From the NCBI RefSeq assembly GCF_943373825.1, contig NZ_CALSBP010000002.1:62001-126000 (forward strand): 64,000 nucleotides of DNA. The letters are read 5' to 3'. Origin of the DNA: Aquimarina spinulae. Lineage in GTDB: Bacteria > Bacteroidota > Bacteroidia > Flavobacteriales > Flavobacteriaceae. Below are positions 27,346 through 40,300 of this stretch, piece after piece (position 1 is the stretch's first letter; each line of letters begins with the position of its first letter). Both the position numbers and the translations under genes were made by a program. Below the pieces are notes generated by a model that was not told the origin of the DNA, did no database searches, and worked only from the letters and a program-made list of their open reading frames with translations.

Positions 27346-28161
27346 TTAACTTTCTTTATGAATTTCTACTGAGTGTGGATAAGGAATTTCAATACCTGCA
27401 TCATCAAGAGCTAGTTTACAGTTTTCTAATGTAGTAAAATACACATCCCAATAATCTTCTGGAGTACAGTAGGGACGAACAGCCAAATCGACAGAACTTT
27501 CTCCTAATTGGCTAACGTTTACAGAAGGTGCAGGATCTTTCATTATCTTAGGGTTTGATGTTAAAACTCCTAGTAATACTTCTTTGGCATTTTTTATATT
27601 TTCATCATAACCTATACCTATTGTGATATCTACTCTCATCATTCCTTCTGCCGTATAGTTAATGATATTACCATTTGCCATTGCTCCATTAGGGACGATA
27701 GCTAACTTATTTTGAGGAGTAGTCAATTTTGTTGTAAAAATTTCAATTTCCTTAACTACACCCAATACGCCTTGTGCTTCTATAACGTCTCCTATTTTGT
27801 ATGGTCTAAAAATCATAATAAGCACTCCTCCTGCAAAATTAGATAAAGACCCTTGTAGTGCCAAACCAACTGCCAAACCAGCTGCAGCAATTACAGCAGC
27901 AAAAGTAGTGACATCGACACCTAATCTTGAAATTACGAGAATGATGAGGAATACTTTTAGGGACCAGGTCAATAAGTTTAATAAAAACTTTTGTAAAGAT
28001 TCATCATACTTACTTTTAGACATCATCTGCCTAACACTGTTAATTAATTTCTTAATAACCCATGATCCTATAATATAAATAAGGATGGCTGTAATGAGTT
28101 TAGGGCCAAATTCTTTTGCCAGTTCAATACCGTAATTGAACCATTCTTGAGCTTTTTCCAT
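27346..28161 (-). CDS. MscS-family small-conductance mechanosensitive channel
   Basis: The protein has 271 residues from the ATG at 28161 (MEKAQEWFNYGIELAKEFG); the frame extends upstream to 28218, but that would add a foreign-looking extension before a normal MscS N-terminus. Three transmembrane helices: about 17-40, 62-84, and the pore helix with VTTFAAVIAAAGLAVGLALQGSLSNFAGGVLIMIFRPYKIGD, the hallmark Gly/Ala packing of MscS TM3. A beta domain (IEIFTTKLTTPQNKLAIVPNGAM) and an alpha/beta C-terminal domain ending in a GIEIPYPHSVEIH motif follow. It releases solutes on hypo-osmotic shock from the inner membrane. Confidence 0.93.
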   Translation of the reverse strand: MEKAQEWFNYGIELAKEFGPKLITAILIYIIGSWVIKKLINSVRQMMSKSKYDESLQKFLLNLLTWSLKVFLIILVISRLGVDVTTFAAVIAAAGLAVGLALQGSLSNFAGGVLIMIFRPYKIGDVIEAQGVLGVVKEIEIFTTKLTTPQNKLAIVPNGAMANGNIINYTAEGMMRVDITIGIGYDENIKNAKEVLLGVLTSNPKIMKDPAPSVNVSQLGESSVDLAVRPYCTPEDYWDVYFTTLENCKLALDDAGIEIPYPHSVEIHKES

Positions 28162-28286
28162 TATAATTTGTGTTATTTTGTGTTGAAATTTTGCAGTAAT
28201 AAAAACTATAACTACCACAGATAAAATTTAGGATAGCAAAGGTATATGAAATCAATATCAAAGCCAAAACGTTTTCTGTACTATCA

Positions 28287-30257
28287 TTATTGTAGTATAA
28301 TAAATTCGCTTCTACGGTTAAGTTGATGTTCTTTATCACTACATGGTACTCCATCTATACATTTATTAATAAGTGCAGTTTCACCATATCCTCTACCTGT
28401 TACGCGAGATCTATCTATCTTACCTTTTTCGACTATATACTTAATCGTGCTTTTTGCTCTGCGTTCACTTAAATACATATTATAATCATCGTCTGCCCTG
28501 CTGTCTGTATGAGATCTAACATCAATCTTTAAATCAGGGTATTCGTTAAGTGCTGCAATAATCTTTTGTAATTCTATTTCCGCATCTGGCCTTATAAAGG
28601 ATTTATCTAAATCAAAATATATAATCTCCAGATCTAATAGTTTAGCCAAATCATCACCTGGTTTCACTTCTTTTTCGGCCAATCCACCTTTGCTAAGTTG
28701 CAGAGCTAAGTCATGCTTATGTTCTAATACATTATTTGCAGTAAGAAGCGCCTCTGTAGGGCCATACCCTATCTTATTTCCCCTAACAATATAGGATGTA
28801 TCACATTCGAGGTCAAACCTATATCTCCCTTTCGAGTCTGTAACTGTACGTTGTAATTCGTTATTAGTATCGTCTAATAAAAACACTTCGGCATCTACCA
28901 AAACTTCTCTAGTACTTGCATCTGTAACTACTCCTTCAACATATTGATTACATTTAGTAATTAATTCTTCTGTTTGTTTAAAGCTATAGATATCATCATT
29001 TCCTTTTCCTCCAGCTCGATTGCTTGAGAAATATCCAATTTTTGTATTTTCATTCAATACAAAGGTAAAGTCGTCTTCAGAACTATTTACAGGCTTCCCT
29101 ACATTATATGGGATAGAAAATATTCCAAATTCCTCTGGAACAGTTACAAAAATATCTAACCCTCCTAAACCAATATGTCCATCACTTGCAAAATACAATC
29201 GTCCCGAATCACTAACGTATGGAAAAGTTTCTCTTCCTTCGGTATTAATTTTATCTCCCAGATTTTTGGGTTCACCAAAAGTACCATCTTCATGTATATC
29301 AATAACATATAAATCAGAAAGTCCTCTACTATCAGGCATATCACTTGCAAAATAAAGCTTGGTTCCATCTGCACTCAATGCAGGGTGGGCTATAGAATAT
29401 TCATTGCTATTGAAAGGTAACTCTTCTATGTTTGTCCATTTATCATTTTCGAGTGTTGCTCTATATATTTTTAACAAAATAGTCCCCTCTACATTAGAAC
29501 CTAATTTTCTTTTGATATAATTATTTCTAGTAAAATATACTGTTTGTCCATCACTACTAAATGAAGTAGAGGATTCGTGAAACTTTGTATTGATTTTCCC
29601 TTTTAACTTTTTGGGTGTTTGCAAAATCCCATTAGATTCAATAATCGTTGAAGAAAACAGGTCTAGAAATGGCATTTCATCCCATTCATGAACAACCTTA
29701 CTCATTCCACTTCCTCCTTTTCTCGAAGATGCAAATATCAACTCTCCCTGGTTATTAAAACTAGGTGCATAATCAGAATATTTAGAGTTTATACTTAATT
29801 TTAATAACCTAAACTTACCCGATTGCATTTCAATAAATTTTAAATAATCCCTGGTATTCATAAAGAATTCTGCCCTTTGATCATTACCAGTAATCGTATT
29901 AAATTGCTCCATTATCTTATCTGCTTCCTCGTATCGTTGTATACTTTTTAAGCTTTGAGAATATCTAAATAAATATTCAGGATCAATATCATCTGCATAC
30001 TTAGTAGTTAACTTTTCATACCAAGGAATTGCATCCTCTAACCGGGCATTAAAATAATAAGAGTCTCCTAGTTTTCTAAACAAATCTGCCGATTCATAAC
30101 CACTTTCTGCAACTTGAAGATATATTTTACGGGCATCGACAAAAGCATAACGATTAAAGCTTTCATCAGCTTTAGCCATTCGCTTTTCCTGGGAAAACGC
30201 AATCCCCGACAACAATATACTTAAGGAAATATTTATAAAGTATTTGGTAAAATTCAT
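28287..30257 (-). CDS. OmpA-family protein with PorE-like domain order
   Basis: The 656-residue protein has a signal peptide (about 1-22, GIAFSQ) and N-terminal TPR-like helices (about 28-125). A WD40/PD40-type beta-propeller follows (about 150-425: NQGELIFASSRKGG, SSDGQTVYFTRN, SADGTKLYFASDMPD, SDSGRLYFASDG, NTKIGYFSSNRAGGKGNDDIY), then a carboxypeptidase-regulatory domain (about 440-520) and a C-terminal OmpA peptidoglycan-binding domain (about 540-655: DVRSHTDSRADDDYNMYLSERRAKS). This order is that of the T9SS accessory protein PorE. It follows a PorP/SprF gene by 91 bases, the common arrangement in Flavobacteriia, so it may anchor that secretion module to the cell wall. Confidence 0.9.
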   Translation of the reverse strand: MNFTKYFINISLSILLSGIAFSQEKRMAKADESFNRYAFVDARKIYLQVAESGYESADLFRKLGDSYYFNARLEDAIPWYEKLTTKYADDIDPEYLFRYSQSLKSIQRYEEADKIMEQFNTITGNDQRAEFFMNTRDYLKFIEMQSGKFRLLKLSINSKYSDYAPSFNNQGELIFASSRKGGSGMSKVVHEWDEMPFLDLFSSTIIESNGILQTPKKLKGKINTKFHESSTSFSSDGQTVYFTRNNYIKRKLGSNVEGTILLKIYRATLENDKWTNIEELPFNSNEYSIAHPALSADGTKLYFASDMPDSRGLSDLYVIDIHEDGTFGEPKNLGDKINTEGRETFPYVSDSGRLYFASDGHIGLGGLDIFVTVPEEFGIFSIPYNVGKPVNSSEDDFTFVLNENTKIGYFSSNRAGGKGNDDIYSFKQTEELITKCNQYVEGVVTDASTREVLVDAEVFLLDDTNNELQRTVTDSKGRYRFDLECDTSYIVRGNKIGYGPTEALLTANNVLEHKHDLALQLSKGGLAEKEVKPGDDLAKLLDLEIIYFDLDKSFIRPDAEIELQKIIAALNEYPDLKIDVRSHTDSRADDDYNMYLSERRAKSTIKYIVEKGKIDRSRVTGRGYGETALINKCIDGVPCSDKEHQLNRRSEFIILQ

Positions 30258-30348
30258 AGTTTTTCGTTTTTATTTAATTCTAAAAACTAGGTTTTATTAT
30301 GGTTCTAATCTTTTAATTTTTTTGAAGGCCTAACATCTTAAATAGTTA

Positions 30349-31305
30349 TTAAAAGAAACGAGGTGTTAGCATTCTATTGTATTTTTTGAAGAGTTCGAAT
30401 CTGAGAAAGACCTCATAACTGCCATCATTAAATTGACTCTGACCTAACTCGGTGGTTTCTCGATCATAAGCAAAACCAATCATTAATGCATCTGAGATCT
30501 GAAACCCTATAGTACCACTTAATGCAGCACTCCATCGATAAGCGGCTCCCAGTGTTAAACGATCATACAATAAAAAATTAGCCGAAATATCTACCTGTAA
30601 TGGAGCGCCAAACACTAACTTACTCAAAACTGCTGGCTTAAACTTAACATCATCACTCAAATCAAAAACATGACCTGCTATTAAATAATAATTAATACGC
30701 TCCTCTGCCAAAAAACTAACAGCATCACTACTACTTGTCGTAGTACTCTCATCAAAATGATCTGTCTCTAATAAATTAGGAGCACTTAAACCTACATAAA
30801 ACTTATTGGTATGATAATAAACTCCAACTCCAACATTAGGACTAAACTTATTGTCTATATTACTCTCAAACAATGCATCATTAGTATTGAATTGTGATAG
30901 TTTTTGAAAATCAACATTCAGTAAATGACCGCCAGCTTTTATTCCTAAACTTAACTTTCCAGTCTCTGAAGTAGGAATCGTATACGAAAAATCAATATCG
31001 AAATACGTCTCATCGGTAGGACCAATCTGATCATTAACTATAGATAGACCCAAACCAACACGCTCATTCCCCCCAATAGGAGTATTAAGAGTAAGTGTCT
31101 GGGTTCGGGGTGCTCCATCTAAACCAACCCATTGACTACGATGAAGACCCATAATACTTAGTACTCCTCGACTACCTGCATAGGCAGGGTTTACACTTAT
31201 CGTGTTATACATATACTGAGTGTACTGAGCATCTTGTTGTGCATAACTGGCAAAAAACGTAATGCTCAAAAACGCTGTCACAACTATTATCTTTATTTTT
31301 TTCAT
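30349..31305 (-). CDS. PorP/SprF-family T9SS membrane protein, copy 1
   Basis: The 318-residue protein has a signal peptide ending SYAQQ, followed by the PorP/SprF signature (DAQYTQYMYNTISVNPAYAGSRGVLSIMGLHRSQWVGLDGAPRTQTLTLNTPIGG) and an outer-membrane beta-barrel. In Flavobacterium johnsoniae SprF is needed to secrete the adhesin SprB, and PorP/SprF proteins are usually paired with a type B-sorted cargo. Here it follows the giant adhesin at 31382-54240 by 76 bases. It differs from copy 2 (55570-56526) by one residue (Leu here, Phe there, in RTQTLTxN). The OmpA-family gene follows. Confidence 0.95.
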   Translation of the reverse strand: MKKIKIIVVTAFLSITFFASYAQQDAQYTQYMYNTISVNPAYAGSRGVLSIMGLHRSQWVGLDGAPRTQTLTLNTPIGGNERVGLGLSIVNDQIGPTDETYFDIDFSYTIPTSETGKLSLGIKAGGHLLNVDFQKLSQFNTNDALFESNIDNKFSPNVGVGVYYHTNKFYVGLSAPNLLETDHFDESTTTSSSDAVSFLAEERINYYLIAGHVFDLSDDVKFKPAVLSKLVFGAPLQVDISANFLLYDRLTLGAAYRWSAALSGTIGFQISDALMIGFAYDRETTELGQSQFNDGSYEVFLRFELFKKYNRMLTPRFF

Positions 31306-31332
31306 CCGCTCTAATTTAACATTTTTATTTCA

Positions 31333-31362
31333 CCCACGAGTAGATATAATTATACTCGCGGG
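31333..31362 (-). promoter_or_regulatory. Conserved hairpin between adhesin 1 and porP copy 1
   Basis: Arms CCCACGAGTA (31333-31342) and TACTCGCGGG (31353-31362) with a 10-base loop. In the minus-strand RNA nine pairs are canonical and one is G-U. The corresponding hairpin at 56557-56584 is also present. No T run follows it, so it is not an obvious terminator; it may tune or process the adhesin-porP transcript. Confidence 0.6.
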
Positions 31363-31381
31363 GAATTTAAATTTTGATTGA

Positions 31382-34300
31382 TTATCTGTTTATGTATAAG
31401 TAACCTGCCCTAGACTTACGTTCACCTGATTCTAAAACATATTCTAAAACATAATAATAGGTACCTACTGGTAATTGATCTGTTCCTTCTATTGTAGTTC
31501 TTCCTTTAGAGATTCCTCTGAAGAATTGATCATCTCTTCCATAGTTTTTAGTTCCATATACTTTAACACCCCAACGGTTATATATCTCTAAAGTATTCTC
31601 TAATCTTTCTATTCCGCTAATTATAAATACATCATTAACACCATCTCCATTTGGAGACATTCCTGTAAAGACTGTAATACCATCTTCACCTTCTCCTGTT
31701 GGCCCGTTAGGTTCTAAATAATCAGGAATACCATTACCATCTGTATCAAAAGCATCATCTGGGTTTCCATCCCCACTAGGGTCTGGATTTTCATCAACGG
31801 TAAGAATATCATCATTATCATCATCTATATCTTGAAAGTCATCTCTACCATCACCATCTGTGTCCTGAATAGGGTAATTAACATTACCTGAATCAAATTC
31901 TCCAACATTCTGTACTCCGTCAGGAATACCATCAGTTCCTACGGTACCTTCTATTCTTCCTATATCAGAAATCGAAAGTCCATCAAGATTGGCTCCGGAT
32001 TCATATACATCTAATACTCCATCTCCATCGGCATCAAGATCTAAACGATCGATAACACCATCGCCATCAGTATCCAGATTAGGATCTCCATTTTGTTCTT
32101 CAATATCAGTAATACCATCGTTATCATCATCCATATCATCTGGATCAGGAATACCATCCCCATCACTATCAATAACACTAATCGTTGGATCATCTGGATC
32201 ACCATCAAGATCAGGATCATCATTATCAGAATTATTAGGATCATCAGAGGTTTCTGTTATTGTTTCTGATGTTGGGGTAACCCCTGTTACTTCTGCAATA
32301 TTAACGACCTGCCCAACCAATATATCAGCCTGAGTCACTACATGTTCTGCGATAACTGTTGTTACCTCTCCTGGTACTAAGGTTGTTATTGGCAATCCAG
32401 ATATAATCGTTGCATTATCATCAATTACAGTAACATTACTTAATGTAACCGTACCTGTATTTTCTATTTCTATCGTATACGTAATTACATCTCCTATGGC
32501 TGTAAAAACTCTAAGGTTTGCCGATTTTGTTACCGATAATCTTCCTATTGTTACTAATCCAGTCTCTGTTTCGGTAGCATCATTTGGATCTGGGGTCGTA
32601 GGATCATCAGACATATCTGTAACAGGAATTCCTCCTGGAGTCTCTCCCACAACATCTGCTCTATTTATCACAATTCCTGCATCAAGATCTAATTGAGTAA
32701 TTGAATGTGCAGCAGTTACAGTTATTCTACCACCTGGTGCTAATGTTGCAATATTAGAAGGTGTTACACTACCAGAATCAGCATTTAAATCTGTGACTAC
32801 TATGTTATTTATAGTTACTGTTCCGGTATTTATTACTTCTAAAGTATATGTTATTACTTCACCAACAGTATCATATGCTCCATCTGTAGGGGTATCAGAC
32901 ATTTTAGTTAATGTAAGTTCTGGATTTTGGTCAATAATAGTTATCGTCGCATCATCCGGAGCTGGTGTATCTGGATCATCAGAATCATCATTTACTGGAG
33001 TCGTATTAGGATCCTCCGCTGATACACTAGCTATGTTCGTAACAGTTCCAAGATCTATATCTGCCTGAGTGATTACATGTGTAGCAGTAGCTATAACTGT
33101 TTGACCTGGATCAATACTAGCAATTACACTAGGAACTATAGTATCGGCATTAGGGTCTGTAAGGACAATATTGGTTAACGTTACATTACCATTATTTGTT
33201 ACTTCTATAGTATATAGTATTGCCTCACCAACAGTGTCATAAGATCCATCTGCTGGTAGATTGTCTGCCTTAGTTATACTAATCATAGGATTAGGAGTTA
33301 ATGTAATTACTGTAAGGTCATCAGGGCTACCATCATTATTTGGATCTACATCAGTAGCATCATTAGGATCATCTGAATTATCGGTAACTGCTGCTCCTCC
33401 TAATGGATTTGGTGCACTTGCAACGGCCTGATTAATATAACTTCCAGAATTTATTTCTGCTTGAGTTAATGTATGTATTGCTGTATATGTGCTATTATCC
33501 ACTGCACCAGCTACTAAATCTATTGTTGTAGCGGGAGTAACTGTAGCATTAGCATCCGTTATACTGATGCCTGTTAAATCTATATTTCCCGTATTGGTCA
33601 CTACAAAAGTGTAGTTGATATTTTCTCCTACATCAGCAAAACCATTAAAATTAGCATCATCCAAAGTTCCTGTTTTAGTAATATCTAATAAAGGCTGACG
33701 TAAATCGGTAACCGTAGGATCATCTGGACTGCCGTCATTATTAGGATCTACATTTGTTGGATTATTTGGGTCATCTGAGTTATCGGTAACCGCTGCTCCT
33801 CCTAATGGGTTCGGTGCACTTGCTACCGCTGTATTGGTAAAGTTACCCGCAGTAATATCTCCCGCAGTAATAATATAACTAGCGGTATACGTACTGTTAT
33901 CCACTGCACCAACTACTAAATCTATAGTCGTAGCAGGAGTAACTGTAGCATTAGCATCTGTTACACTAATACCTGTTAAGTCTATATTTCCGGTATTGGT
34001 CACTACAAAAGTGTAGTTGATTGTATCTCCGGCATCGATAATACCATTACCATTTGTATCAACAACGCCCGTACTGGTTTTTGTAATATCTAATAACGGT
34101 TGACGTAAATCGGTAGTCGTAACATCATCTGGACTACCATCATTGTTTGGATCTACATTCGTAGCATCAGTAGGGTCATCTGAATTATCAGTAACCGGTG
34201 GACCTAATGGATTTAATGGGTTCAAGGCACTTACAACGGCCTGGTTGTTAAAGGTACCGGCAGTAATATCTCCGGCAGTAATGATATAACTAGCGGTATA

Positions 34301-37300
34301 GGTACTGTTATCTACTGCACCAACTATTAAATCTATCGTAGTCGCAGGAACAACCGTAGCATTAGCATCTGTTACACTGATTCCTGTTAAATCTATATTT
34401 CCGGTATTGGTCACTACAAAAGTGTAGTTGATCGTATCTCCGGCATCAATAATACCATTACCATTTGTATCAACAACCCCTGTACTGGTTTTTGTAATAT
34501 CTAATAAAGGCTGACGTAAATCGGTAACCGTAGGATCATCTGGACTGCCGTCATTGTTGGGATCTACATTTGTTGGATTATTTGGGTCATCTGAGTTATC
34601 GGTAACCGCTGCTCCTCCTAATGGGTTCGGTGCACTTGCTACTGCTGTATTGGTAAAGTTACCTGCAGTAATATCTCCCGCAGTAATAATATAACTAGCG
34701 GTATAGGTACTGTTATCTACTGCACCAACTACTAAATCTATTGTCGTAGCAGGGACAACTGTAGCATTAGCATCTGTTACACTGATGCCTGTTAAATCTA
34801 TATTTCCTGTATTGGTCACTACAAAAGTGTAGTTGATCGTATCTCCGGCATCGATAATACCGTTACCATTTGTATCTACTACGCCTGTACTGGTTTTTGT
34901 AATATCTAATAAAGGCTGACGTAAATCGGTAGTCGTAACATCATCTGGACTACCATCATTGTTTGGATCTACATTCGTAGCATCAGTAGGGTCATCTGAG
35001 TTATCTGTTACTGGTGGTCCTAATGGATTTAATGGGTTTAAGGCACTTGCAACAGCCTGGTTGTTAAATGTCCCAGCGGTAATATCTCCGGCAGTAATGA
35101 TATAACTAGCGGTATAGGTACTATTATCTACTGCACCAACTATTAAATCTATCGTAGTCGCAGGAACAACTGTAGCATTAGCATCTGTTACACCAATTCC
35201 TGTTAAATCTATATTTCCGGTATTGGTCACTACAAAAGTGTAGTTGATCGTATCTCCTGCATCGATAATACCATTACCATTCGTATCTACTACTCCCGTA
35301 CTGGTCTTGGTAATATCTAATAAAGGTTGACGTAAATCGGTAACCGTAGGGTCATCTGGACTGCCGTCATTATTAGGATCTATATCAGTAGCATCATTAG
35401 GGTCATCTGAGTTATCGGTAACCGCTGCTCCTCCTAATGGGTTCGGTGCACTTGCTACTGCCGTATTGCTAAAGTTACCAGCAGTAATATCTCCAGCGGT
35501 AATAATATAACTCGCAGTATAGGTACTGTTATCTACTGCACCAACTACTAAATCTATAGTCGTAGCAGGGACAACTGTAGCATTAGCATCTGTTACACTG
35601 ATACCCGTTAAATCTATATTTCCGGTATTGGTTACTACAAAAGTGTAGTTGATCGTATCTCCGGCATCAATAATACCATTACCATTCGTATCTACTACGC
35701 CTGTACTGGTTTTTGTAATATCTAATAACGGTTGACGTAAATCGGTAACTGTAGGATCATCTGGACTACCATCATTGTTTGGATCTATATCAGTAGCATC
35801 ATTGGGATCATCTGAGTTATCAGTAACCGCTGCTCCTCCTAATGGGTTCGGTGCACTTGCAACTGCTGTATTGCTAAAGTTACCAGCAGTAATATCTCCA
35901 GCGGTAATAATATAACTTGCCGTATAGGTACTGTTATCTACTGCACCAACTACTAAATCTATAGTCGTCGCTGGGACAACTGTAGCATTAGCATCTGTTA
36001 CACTGATGCCTGTTAAATCTATATTTCCAGTATTAGTCACTACAAAAGTGTAGTTGATCGTATCTCCGGCATCGATAATACCATTACCGTTCGTATCTAC
36101 TACTCCCGTACTGGTCTTGGTAATATCTAATAAAGGCTGACGTAAATCGGTAACCGTAGGGTCATCTGGACTACCGTCATTATTGGGATCTACATTTGTG
36201 GCATTATTTGGATCATCTGAGTTATCGGTAACCGCTGCTCCTCCTAATGGGTTCGGTGCACTTGCTACTGCCGTATTGCTAAAGTTACCTGCAGTAATAT
36301 CTCCCGCGGTAATGATATAACTTGCCGTATAGGTACTGTTATCTACTGCACCAACTACTAAATCTATCGTAGTCGCAGGAACAACCGTAGCATTAGCATC
36401 CGTTACACTGATGCCTGTTAAATCTATATTTCCGGTATTGGTCACTACAAAAGTGTAGTTGATCGTATCTCCAGCATCAATAATACCATTACCATTTGTA
36501 TCAACAACACCCGTACTGGTCTTGGTAATATCTAATAAAGGTTGACGTAAATCGGTAACCGTAGGATCATCTGGACTGCCGTCATTGTTTGGATCTACAT
36601 TAGTAGCATCAGTAGGGTCATCTGAATTATCAGTAACCGGTGGTCCTAATGGATTTAGTGGGTTTAAGGCACTTGCAACAGCCTGGTTATTAAAGGTACC
36701 GGCGGTAATATCTCCCGCGGTAATAATATAACTTGCCGTATAGGTACTGTTATCTACTGCGCCAACTACTAAATCTATTGTAGTCGCAGGAACAACTGTA
36801 GCATTAGCATCTGTTACACCAATTCCCGTTAAATCTATATTTCCAGTATTAGTCACTACAAAAGTGTAGTTGATTGTATCTCCGGCATCAATAATACCAT
36901 TACCATTTGTATCAACAACGCCTGTACTGGTTTTAGTAATATCTAATAAAGGTTGACGTAAATCGGTAACCGTAGGATCATCTGGACTGCCGTCATTATT
37001 AGGATCTACATTTGTTGGATTATTTGGGTCATCTGAGTTATCGGTAACCGCTGCTCCTCCTAATGGGTTCGGTGCACTTGCTACCGCTGTATTGGTAAAG
37101 TTACCTGCAGTAATATCTCCCGCGGTAATAATATAACTCGCAGTATAGGTACTGTTATCTACTGCACCAACTACTAAATCTATTGTCGTAGCAGGGACAA
37201 CTGTAGCATTAGCATCTGTTACACTGATGCCTGTTAAATCTATATTTCCTGTATTGGTCACTACAAAAGTGTAGTTGATCGTATCTCCGGCATCGATAAT

Positions 37301-40300
37301 ACCGTTACCATTTGTATCTACTACGCCTGTACTGGTTTTTGTAATATCTAATAAAGGCTGACGTAAATCGGTAGTCGTAACATCATCTGGACTACCATCA
37401 TTGTTTGGATCTACATTCGTAGCATCAGTAGGGTCATCTGAGTTATCTGTTACTGGTGGTCCTAATGGATTTAATGGGTTTAAGGCACTTGCAACAGCCT
37501 GGTTATTGAATGTTCCGGCGGTAATATCTCCCGCGGTAATAATATAACTTGCCGTATAGGTACTGTTATCTACTGCGCCAACTACTAAATCTATCGTAGT
37601 CGCAGGAACAACTGTAGCATTAGCATCTGTTACACCAATTCCTGTTAAATCTATATTTCCGGTATTGGTCACTACAAAGGTGTAGTTGATTGTATCTCCG
37701 GCATCAATAATACCATTACCATTTGTATCAACAACGCCTGTACTGGTTTTAGTAATATCTAATAAAGGTTGACGTAAATCGGTAACCGTAGGATCATCTG
37801 GACTGCCATCATTATTAGGATCTACATTCGTCGCATTATTGGGATCATCTGAGTTATCGGTAACCGCTGCTCCTCCTAATGGGTTCGGTGCACTTGCTAC
37901 TGCCGTATTGCTAAAGTTACCCGCAGTAATATCTCCCGCAGTAATAATATAACTTGCAGTATAGGTACTGTTATCTACTGCACCAACTACTAAATCTATA
38001 GTCGTAGCAGGAGTAACTGTAGCATTAGCATCTGTTACACTAATACCCGTTAAGTCTATATTTCCAGTATTAGTTACTACAAAAGTGTAGTTGATCGTAT
38101 CTCCGGCATCAATAATACCATTACCATTTGTATCAACAACACCCGTACTGGTTTTTGTAATATCTAATAAAGGCTGACGTAAATCGGTAGTCGTAACATC
38201 ATCTGGACTACCATCATTGTTTGGATCTACATTCGTAGCATCAGTAGGGTCATCTGAGTTATCTGTTACTGGTGGTCCTAATGGATTTAATGGGTTTAAG
38301 GCACTTGCAACAGCCTGGTTGTTAAATGTCCCAGCGGTAATATCTCCGGCAGTAATGATATAACTAGCGGTATAGGTACTGTTATCTACTGCACCAACTA
38401 TTAAATCTATCGTAGTCGCAGGAACAACTGTAGCATTAGCATCTGTTACACCAATTCCTGTTAAATCTATATTTCCGGTATTGGTCACTACAAAGGTGTA
38501 GTTGATCGTATCTCCTGCATCAATAATACCATTACCATTTGTATCAACAACGCCTGTACTGGTTTTAGTAATATCTAATAAAGGTTGACGTAAATCGGTA
38601 ACCGTAGGGTCATCTGGACTGCCATCATTATTGGGATCTACATTCGTAGCATCATTTGGGTCATCTGAGTTATCGGTAACCGCTGCTCCTCCTAATGGGT
38701 TCGGTGCACTTGCTACCGCTGTATTGGTAAAGTTACCTGCAGTAATATCTCCCGCAGTAATAATATAACTAGCGGTATAGGTACTGTTATCTACTGCACC
38801 AACTACTAAATCTATTGTCGTAGCAGGGACAACTGTAGCATTAGCATCTGTTACACTGATGCCTGTTAAATCTATATTTCCTGTATTGGTCACTACAAAA
38901 GTGTAGTTGATCGTATCTCCGGCATCGATAATACCATTAGCATTTGTATCTACTACGCCTGTACTGGTTTTTGTAATATCTAATAAAGGCTGACGTAAAT
39001 CGGTAGTCGTAACATCATCTGGACTACCATCATTGTTTGGATCTACATTAGTAGCATCAGTAGGGTCATCTGAATTATCAGTAACCGGTGGTCCTAATGG
39101 ATTTAATGGGTTTAAGGCACTTGCAACAGCCTGGTTGTTAAATGTCCCAGCGGTAATATCTCCGGCAGTAATGATATAACTAGCGGTATAGGTACTATTA
39201 TCTACTGCACCAACTATTAAATCTATCGTAGTCGCAGGAACAACTGTAGCATTAGCATCTGTTACACCAATTCCTGTTAAATCTATATTTCCGGTATTGG
39301 TCACTACAAAAGTGTAGTTGATCGTATCTCCTGCATCGATAATACCATTACCATTCGTATCTACTACTCCCGTACTGGTCTTGGTAATATCTAATAAAGG
39401 TTGACGTAAATCGGTAACCGTAGGGTCATCTGGACTGCCGTCATTATTAGGATCTATATCAGTAGCATCATTAGGGTCATCTGAGTTATCGGTAACCGCT
39501 GCTCCTCCTAATGGGTTCGGTGCACTTGCTACTGCTGTATTGGTAAAGTTACCTGCAGTAATATCTCCCGCAGTAATAATATAACTAGCGGTATAGGTAC
39601 TGTTATCTACTGCACCAACTACTAAATCTATTGTCGTAGCAGGGACAACTGTAGCATTAGCATCTGTTACACTGATGCCTGTTAAATCTATATTTCCTGT
39701 ATTGGTCACTACAAAAGTGTAGTTGATCGTATCTCCGGCATCGATAATACCGTTACCATTTGTATCTACTACGCCTGTACTGGTTTTTGTAATATCTAAT
39801 AAAGGCTGACGTAAATCGGTAGTCGTAACATCATCTGGACTACCATCATTGTTTGGATCTACATTCGTAGCATCAGTAGGGTCATCTGAGTTATCTGTTA
39901 CTGGTGGTCCTAATGGATTTAATGGGTTTAAGGCACTTGCAACAGCCTGGTTATTGAATGTTCCGGCGGTAATATCTCCCGCGGTAATAATATAACTTGC
40001 CGTATAGGTACTGTTATCTACTGCGCCAACTACTAAATCTATCGTAGTCGCAGGAACAACTGTAGCATTAGCATCTGTTACACCAATTCCTGTTAAATCT
40101 ATATTTCCGGTATTGGTCACTACAAAGGTGTAGTTGATTGTATCTCCGGCATCAATAATACCATTACCATTTGTATCAACAACGCCTGTACTGGTTTTAG
40201 TAATATCTAATAAAGGTTGACGTAAATCGGTAACCGTAGGATCATCTGGACTGCCATCATTATTAGGATCTACATTCGTCGCATTATTGGGATCATCTGA

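Noticed and set aside
28162..28218. Upstream start adding 19 residues to MscS
   Set aside because: The extra residues do not resemble MscS N-termini, and the ATG at 28161 gives the usual amphipathic start and family length.
30349..31305. Insertion sequence carrying the duplicated porP gene
   Set aside because: No transposase, terminal inverted repeats or target duplication surrounds either copy; duplication or gene conversion within adhesin modules fits better.
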